Positions 6,087 to 10,396 of a DNA stretch of 10,396 bases are shown here, piece by piece. The DNA comes from Nitriliruptoraceae bacterium (lineage in GTDB: Bacteria > Actinomycetota > Nitriliruptoria > Nitriliruptorales > Nitriliruptoraceae), in assembly GCA_007121975.1 (NCBI GenBank), contig SKJO01000188.1:1-10396 (forward strand). Reading direction: 5' to 3'. The notes under the pieces are model-generated. The model was not told the origin of the DNA. It did not search any database and saw nothing but the letters and a program-made list of their open reading frames with translations. The first letter of the stretch is position 1. Every line of letters starts with the position of its first letter. The translations under genes were made by a program, and so were the position numbers.

Positions 6087-8231
6087 CGGGTCGGGCTCGA
6101 CGACCAGCGGGAGCCCGAGGGTGAACCGGGCGCCGCCACCATCGGGCCGGTCGTAGCCGACGTCGCCGCCGTGATGCTCGACCACGGCACGCACGATGCT
6201 CAGGCCGAGCCCGGTTCCCCCGACCCGGCGGCGGTCGGAGGAGTCGGCCTGCGCGAAGCGCTCGAACAGCCGCGGCTCGAACCACTCGGGGACGCCGGGT
6301 CCGTGGTCACGGACGCTGAGCTGCGCCCAGCGGCCCACCACCTCGACGTCGACCTCGACGACCGTCCCGGCCGGCGCGAAGCTCAGGGCGTTGGTCAGCA
6401 GGTTGCCGACCGCCTGCAGCAGGCGGCGCTCGTCGCACCACACGATGGCCGGCTGCGCACCGCGGCGCACGACCCGCAGCTCGACGCCGGCCTGCTCGGC
6501 AGCTGCCGCGGCCGCGGCCACCGAGGCCTGGGCGACGACACCGAGGTCGTGCGGCTGGAGCTCGAGGCCGGCCGGTATCGTGTCGTAGCGCGACAGGTCC
6601 AGGATGTCGTCGATCAAGCGCTCGAGCCGCACCCCGTTGCGCTGGGCCATGTCGAGCAGCTGGTGGCGGCCCTCGGCGTCGAGTTCGGTGCGTTCGGCCA
6701 GCAGCGCCAACGCCCCCAGGATCGAGGTCAGTGGGGTGCGCAGCTCGTGGCTGACGGTGGCGACGAACTCGGCCTTGAGCTGCTCGAGCCGGCGCCGCTC
6801 GGTGACGTCGTGGATCAGGCTCCACACCGCCTGGCGACCCTCGTCGGTCGGCAGGCGGATCCCGCTGGCCTCCAGCGTCACGCGCTGCCCGTCGGGCCGG
6901 ACGAACCCGACCTCGATCGGACCGTAGGAGCCGGAGGCCTCAGCGTCGCTGGAGGCCGCGAGGTCCGCGCTGGGCGCCAGCTCCAGCAGCTCGGTGTAGG
7001 GTCGGCCCCGCATCGCCTCGACCGGCAGCCCGGCGATCGCCGACGCGGCCCGGTTGGCGTCGATGAGCGCGCCGGACTCCCAGTCGTGGACCACGATGCC
7101 AAGCGGCGCGTGCTCGACGAAGGCCCGCAGCCGGGCCTCGCTGCGGCGCAGCTGCTGCTCCTTGGCCTTGAGCGCGGTCAGATCCGAGATCATCGCCGTG
7201 ATCGCCACGATCCCGCCCTCGGCATCATGCCGCGGCCGGGCCGAGATGTTGACCCACAGCGGCGCACCGGTCCGGGTCCGCAGACAGATCTCGTAGGTGT
7301 CGGCCACGCCGGTGCGGCGCTCGCGCAGCTTCTGCCGGCCGTGCTCGACCCAGGCCGGGTCGACGTGGTCGAGGATCGGGGTGCCCAGCAGCTCGTCGAC
7401 CGTGGTCTCGAGCAGCTGCGCCATGCGCTCGTTGACGTAGGTGGTGATGCCGTCGGGGGTGACCTCCCACACCCCGTCCTGCCCGAGCTCGACCATCTCG
7501 CGGAAGCGCGCGAGGCGCAGATGCTCCTCGCGGGCCTCGGTGACGTCCTCGAAGGTGCCGTAGGCGGCGACGATGCGCCCGTGGCGGATCTCGGCCTGCG
7601 CGCGGGCGCGTACCCATCGGCGGCGGCCGTCCCGCCCCACGAACGGGGTGGTCAGGTCGTAGGGCTCACCGTAGGCCATGAGCCGCTCGAGGGCCGGCTC
7701 GAGCACCGCGAGCGCCTCGGGCGGGTAGCAGGTCAGCGCATCGGCGACGGTCGGGGTGTAGGTGTCGGGGTCGGTGCCGTAGATCTCGTGGGTGACCCGC
7801 GACCAGCGCACCAACGACGTGTCGAGGTCGATCTCGAAGCTGCCGACCTGGGTGGCGTCCTCGACCAGCCGCAGGAGCCGCTCGGTGCTGCGGGCTTCGG
7901 TGACATCCCGTCCGACGCCGTGGAAGCAGCCGTCGACAGCGGACCTCGCGCCGTTGAACTGGATCGCCCGGTGGCTGCCCGTGCGGGTGCGCAGCCGCAG
8001 GTCCACGCCGGTCACCACCTCGCCGTCCCGCAGCCGGTCCAGCGCGTCGCGGGCACGCTCGGCATCCTCGGGGTGGATCAGCGCCAACGCCGAGGTTCCG
8101 AGCAGCTCGTCGACCGACCAGCCGAGGCAGGTCTGCCACGCCGGGTTGAGCCGCAGGAAGCGCCCGTCGGGTTCCATCACCGCGAGCAGATCGGACGCCA
8201 GCTCGAACAGCGCGTCGTGCGGCGAGTCCAT
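6075..8231 (-). CDS. Soluble sensor histidine kinase with four PAS domains
   Basis: The 718-residue protein has no signal peptide or membrane helix, so it should sense a cytoplasmic cue. Four PAS/PAC units follow each other at about 5-113, 121-235, 243-355 and 366-478, each ending in a PAC-like (D)(V/L)T(E/A) junction (GRDVTEA, FEDVTEA, ISDLTAL, IHDVTER). HisKA follows with the H-box FVATVSHELRTPLT (phospho-acceptor H495). The HATPase_c domain has N-box NLLTNALSFAP (N614), G1 DHGPGVP (642-648), F-box LFERFAQAD and G2 GGTGLGLSIV (671-680). All kinase motifs are intact, so it is probably active. There is no receiver domain and no response regulator gene in the window. The start ATG has GGAG (plus 8237-8240) 5 nt upstream. 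It begins 20 bp after the aminotransferase gene on the same strand and probably shares its transcript. The signal is unknown; no heme or flavin-binding signature (such as the LOV NCRFLQ motif) was recognised in the PAS domains. Confidence 0.95.
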   Translation of the reverse strand: MDSPHDALFELASDLLAVMEPDGRFLRLNPAWQTCLGWSVDELLGTSALALIHPEDAERARDALDRLRDGEVVTGVDLRLRTRTGSHRAIQFNGARSAVDGCFHGVGRDVTEARSTERLLRLVEDATQVGSFEIDLDTSLVRWSRVTHEIYGTDPDTYTPTVADALTCYPPEALAVLEPALERLMAYGEPYDLTTPFVGRDGRRRWVRARAQAEIRHGRIVAAYGTFEDVTEAREEHLRLARFREMVELGQDGVWEVTPDGITTYVNERMAQLLETTVDELLGTPILDHVDPAWVEHGRQKLRERRTGVADTYEICLRTRTGAPLWVNISARPRHDAEGGIVAITAMISDLTALKAKEQQLRRSEARLRAFVEHAPLGIVVHDWESGALIDANRAASAIAGLPVEAMRGRPYTELLELAPSADLAASSDAEASGSYGPIEVGFVRPDGQRVTLEASGIRLPTDEGRQAVWSLIHDVTERRRLEQLKAEFVATVSHELRTPLTSILGALALLAERTELDAEGRHQLLDMAQRNGVRLERLIDDILDLSRYDTIPAGLELQPHDLGVVAQASVAAAAAAAEQAGVELRVVRRGAQPAIVWCDERRLLQAVGNLLTNALSFAPAGTVVEVDVEVVGRWAQLSVRDHGPGVPEWFEPRLFERFAQADSSDRRRVGGTGLGLSIVRAVVEHHGGDVGYDRPDGGGARFTLGLPLVVEPDPAGA

Positions 8232-8251
8232 GGGGGCTCCGGAACCGAGGG

Positions 8252-9967
8252 CTAGGTCCCCTGGTGGTCGAGCACGAACCAGTGCAGATCGTCGGCGTCA
8301 TCGGGGCCGGCAGCCAACCGGTCGGCGGCCCGTCCACAGGCGGCCCGCCGGTGGATGCTGCGACGGGCCTCCTCGAGCTGGTCACTGAGCCGCAGTGGCG
8401 CCGGCGGAGACGGATGGCGCCGCCACCGGGGCTGACCGTCAGCGTAGGTGAGATCCGCGAGCGAACGCACCGGCGTTCGGCCCCGCTCCCGGTGGGTCCA
8501 GTGGCCGGTCGTGGGGTCGAAGTCGTAGTCGGGTAGCAGCCGCCAGCCGTGCTCGGCGACGAGCCGCACCCCGTCGATGAGGAAATCGAGCTCGTCCTCG
8601 TCGAGCAGGTAGTGCAGGTTGAGCCGGACCCAGCCGGGCTTGATGCCCTCCTGACCGGCGAGGATCGCCTCCTCGAAGCGGCGGGAGCGGTCCGCGTCGA
8701 TGTGCAGCAGCCGGTGGCCGTAGGGGCCCGCGCACGAGCATCCGGCACGGGTCTGGATGCCCAGCAGGTCGTTGAGCAGCGCCGCGACGAAGCCGTGGTG
8801 CAGCGGCCGGCCATCGGGAGCGTGCAGCACCAGCGCCACGATCGCGAGCCGGTCCACCTCGGTGTTGCCGAGGATCTCGATCGCCGGCACCCGGCGCCAG
8901 GCGGTCAGTGCCCGCTGCACGAAGTCGTGCTCGCGCGCTTCGATGGTGTCGGTCCCGATCGCGGCCTTCAACCCGAAGGCGAGCCCGGCACGGATCGCGC
9001 CGACGATGTCGGGCGTGCCGCCCTCCTCGCGGACCTCGGGGTCGTCGTAGAAGCGGTGCCGCTCGGCGTTGACGAACGACACGGTGCCGCCACCGGGCAC
9101 GGTCGGGGTGGGGTTGGTGAGCAGCTCGCGGCGCACCACCAGCACGCCGGGACTGCCCGGGCCGCCCAGCAGCTTGTGGGGCGAGAGGCTGACGGCGTCG
9201 AGGTGGGTGCCGGCCGGATCCTCGGCGCGGCCGACGTCCAGGTCGCGGTAGGGCGCGGCCGCGGCGCCGTCCCAGAACGCCAGGGCGCCGTGCTCGTGCA
9301 GCAGCCGGCTGACCGCCTCGAGGTCGGTGAGGATCCCGGTGACGTTGGAGGCGGCCGAGAAGCTGCCGATGCGCAGCGGCCGCTCGGCGGTCCGGCGCAG
9401 CTGTGCGGCCAGCTCGTCGAGGTCGATGTGGCCGCGGGCGTCCTCACCGATCTCGATGACCTCGGCCAGCGACTCGCGCCAGGCCAGCTCGTTGGAGTGG
9501 TGCTCGTAGGGCCCGACGAACACCACCGGCCGCTGCTCGGGAGCGAGCGGTGGCTGACGCCCGGCAGCGTTGGCAGGCACGCGCAACCCCAGGATCGACA
9601 CCAGCCGGTCGATCGCGCCGGTCGCACCGGTGCCGCAGAAGATCACCGCATGCTCGTCGCCGGCACCGAGCGCCGCGCCGATCATCCGACGCGCCTGCTC
9701 GCGGAAAGCCATCGTCTGCGCGCCGGTGATCGAGGACTCGGTGTGCACGTTGGCGTACCACGGCAGAACCTCGGCACGCAGGTAGTCCTCGATGAAGCTC
9801 AGCGACCGGCCCGAGGCGGTGTGGTCGGCGTACACGACCCGCTTGGGCCCGTAGGGTCCGTCGAAGACGGCGTCACGGCCGATCACACTGCGGCGCACCA
9901 TGGCGAGCAGGCGCTCGGGATCGTCGCTGCGGGTCAGCGGCGGGATGCTCAGCGGTTGACGGGTCAT
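8252..9967 (-). CDS. Class V PLP-dependent aminotransferase / cysteine-desulfurase-like enzyme with C-terminal extension
   Basis: The 571-residue protein has the fold-type I PLP signature of class V aminotransferases: an N-terminal YADHTASG strand (46-53), CGTGATGAIDRL (111-122) for phosphate binding, EHHSNELAWR (155-164) with the ring-stacking His, a D233 (FWDGA) pairing with the pyridine nitrogen, and the Schiff-base lysine K265 in SLSPHKLLGGPGSPG. EEGGTPDIVGAIRAGLAF (314-331) is also typical. The C-terminal lobe has RAGCSCAGPYGH (407-418), where cysteine desulfurases carry their active-site cysteine loop, with C410 and C412 as candidates. The last 90 or so residues (about 480-571) extend past the usual catalytic end and are rich in Arg and acidic residues; I recognise no domain there. 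It is longer than SufS/Csd enzymes (about 400 residues). Substrate is unknown; desulfurase, selenocysteine-lyase-like or lyase activity are all possible. The ATG overlaps the stop of the upstream GntR gene (ATGA), and GGAGG (plus 9975-9979) lies 7 nt upstream. Confidence 0.9.
   Translation of the reverse strand: MTRQPLSIPPLTRSDDPERLLAMVRRSVIGRDAVFDGPYGPKRVVYADHTASGRSLSFIEDYLRAEVLPWYANVHTESSITGAQTMAFREQARRMIGAALGAGDEHAVIFCGTGATGAIDRLVSILGLRVPANAAGRQPPLAPEQRPVVFVGPYEHHSNELAWRESLAEVIEIGEDARGHIDLDELAAQLRRTAERPLRIGSFSAASNVTGILTDLEAVSRLLHEHGALAFWDGAAAAPYRDLDVGRAEDPAGTHLDAVSLSPHKLLGGPGSPGVLVVRRELLTNPTPTVPGGGTVSFVNAERHRFYDDPEVREEGGTPDIVGAIRAGLAFGLKAAIGTDTIEAREHDFVQRALTAWRRVPAIEILGNTEVDRLAIVALVLHAPDGRPLHHGFVAALLNDLLGIQTRAGCSCAGPYGHRLLHIDADRSRRFEEAILAGQEGIKPGWVRLNLHYLLDEDELDFLIDGVRLVAEHGWRLLPDYDFDPTTGHWTHRERGRTPVRSLADLTYADGQPRWRRHPSPPAPLRLSDQLEEARRSIHRRAACGRAADRLAAGPDDADDLHWFVLDHQGT
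9964..9967 (-). other. ATGA stop-start overlap (translational coupling)
   Basis: The four bases TCAT on the plus strand read ATGA on the minus strand: the regulator's TGA and the aminotransferase's ATG share two bases. With a strong GGAGG 7 nt before the ATG, the aminotransferase can be translated both by reinitiation and by direct ribosome binding, which fixes its start with good confidence. Confidence 0.85.
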
Positions 9968-10396
9968 GCTCCCACCTCCCCCAACGGGGCGACGTTGGTG
10001 CCCAGCAGCTCCGGGCTGGCCAGCAGCGCGTCGGTCACCATCTGCTCGGCGGCGTCGATCTGGGCGGTGGCGGCTGCGTGGGTGCGCTGCGCGTCGCCGG
10101 CCAGCAGCGCTTCGAGCAGCTCGTGGTGCTCGTGGTACATCTCGTCGTTGCGGTCACGCAACTGCAGGCCGAGCTGGAACATCCGCTCGAGGTCGACCAG
10201 CAGCCCCTCGACCAACCGGGCCAGCCGGCGGTTGCCGGTGAGCTCGACCACGGCGACGTGGAAGCGGGTGTTGGCGGCGAGGAAGGCCTCGGCGCCGTCG
10301 CGGTCGCCCGGCGCGAAGTGCGCCTGCCGGCAGGCGGCCTCGAGCGGAACGAGCCGCGCGACGTCGCGGGCGCCGGCGGCCTCGGCCATGGCGGCC
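9964..10396 (-). CDS. GntR-family regulator, C-terminal FCD ligand-binding domain (5' end outside window)
   Basis: The frame is open to the right edge, so the N-terminal winged-helix DNA-binding domain is not visible and the ATG at 10389 is an internal codon, not a supported start. The visible 143 residues are an all-helical FCD domain: NTRFHVAVVELTGNRRLARLV (residues 40-60 counted from ATG 10389), then YHEHHELLEALLAGDA (85-100), then an Ala-rich last helix. FCD domains bind small organic acids, often through a metal held by an Asp and three His. Two of these ligands seem present (H44 and H88), while N40 replaces the usual Asp and I111 stands where the final His is expected, so the site is altered or metal-free. 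The stop TGA overlaps the aminotransferase ATG, which implies translational coupling and suggests this regulator controls its own operon. Family call is from the FCD part alone. Confidence 0.82.
   Translation of the reverse strand, partial: AAMAEAAGARDVARLVPLEAACRQAHFAPGDRDGAEAFLAANTRFHVAVVELTGNRRLARLVEGLLVDLERMFQLGLQLRDRNDEMYHEHHELLEALLAGDAQRTHAAATAQIDAAEQMVTDALLASPELLGTNVAPLGEVGA

Noticed and set aside
4907..6285. Minus-strand frames at 4907-6190 and 5446-6285 across the small SLH gene
   Set aside because: They are antisense or out of frame to the plus-strand SLH protein and the SLH/DUF3152 gene, which have signal peptides, SLH motifs and good ribosome binding sites.
6171..8255. A 694-codon plus-strand frame
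   Set aside because: It is entirely antisense to the PAS histidine kinase, whose domains and motifs are all intact; the translation has biased composition and no domain.

Overview
The window is very GC-rich (roughly 70% or more by eye) with strongly GC-biased third codon positions. It carries protein families typical of Actinobacteria: a DUF3152-type metalloprotease, an FCD/GntR regulator and an LPG-synthase-TM (UPF0104) protein. Two proteins with S-layer homology (SLH) repeats sit next to each other. SLH is uncommon in most Actinobacteria and points, as inference only, to a deep-branching high-GC lineage such as the Nitriliruptoria/Euzebya/Egibacter group or a relative. No rRNA, tRNA, CRISPR array or mobile element was seen.

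Layout. (1) Positions 1-1732, minus strand: a large membrane protein whose 3' end lies beyond the left edge. It reads as a degenerate cyclase-like domain, a membrane block with a mutated PAP2 phosphatase signature, then the start of a kinase-like domain. (2) 1796-2881, plus: an LPG-synthase-TM integral membrane protein, divergent from gene 1. (3) 2872-5394, minus: an 840-residue secreted protein with three SLH repeats and a C-terminal DUF3152 zinc-protease-like domain. It overlaps the tail of gene 2 by 10 bp. (4) 5555-6049, plus: a small secreted single-SLH protein divergent from gene 3. (5) 6075-8231, minus: a soluble four-PAS histidine kinase. (6) 8252-9967, minus: a class V PLP-dependent aminotransferase/cysteine-desulfurase-like enzyme with a C-terminal extension. 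(7) 9964-10396, minus: the FCD domain of a GntR-family regulator whose start lies beyond the right edge.

Genes 7, 6 and 5 form a tight minus-strand cluster (ATGA overlap, then a 20-bp gap) and look like one operon joining a ligand-responsive repressor, a PLP enzyme and a PAS sensor kinase. Genes 1-4 are all envelope-related and are arranged as two divergent pairs. The window is almost fully coding; the longest gene-free stretch is about 160 bp (5395-5554). Very long stop-free frames antisense to the real genes (for example 721-4854 and 6171-8255 on the plus strand) are composition artefacts. The real gene at the left edge lies opposite one of them and is easy to miss because it has no stop codon inside the window.
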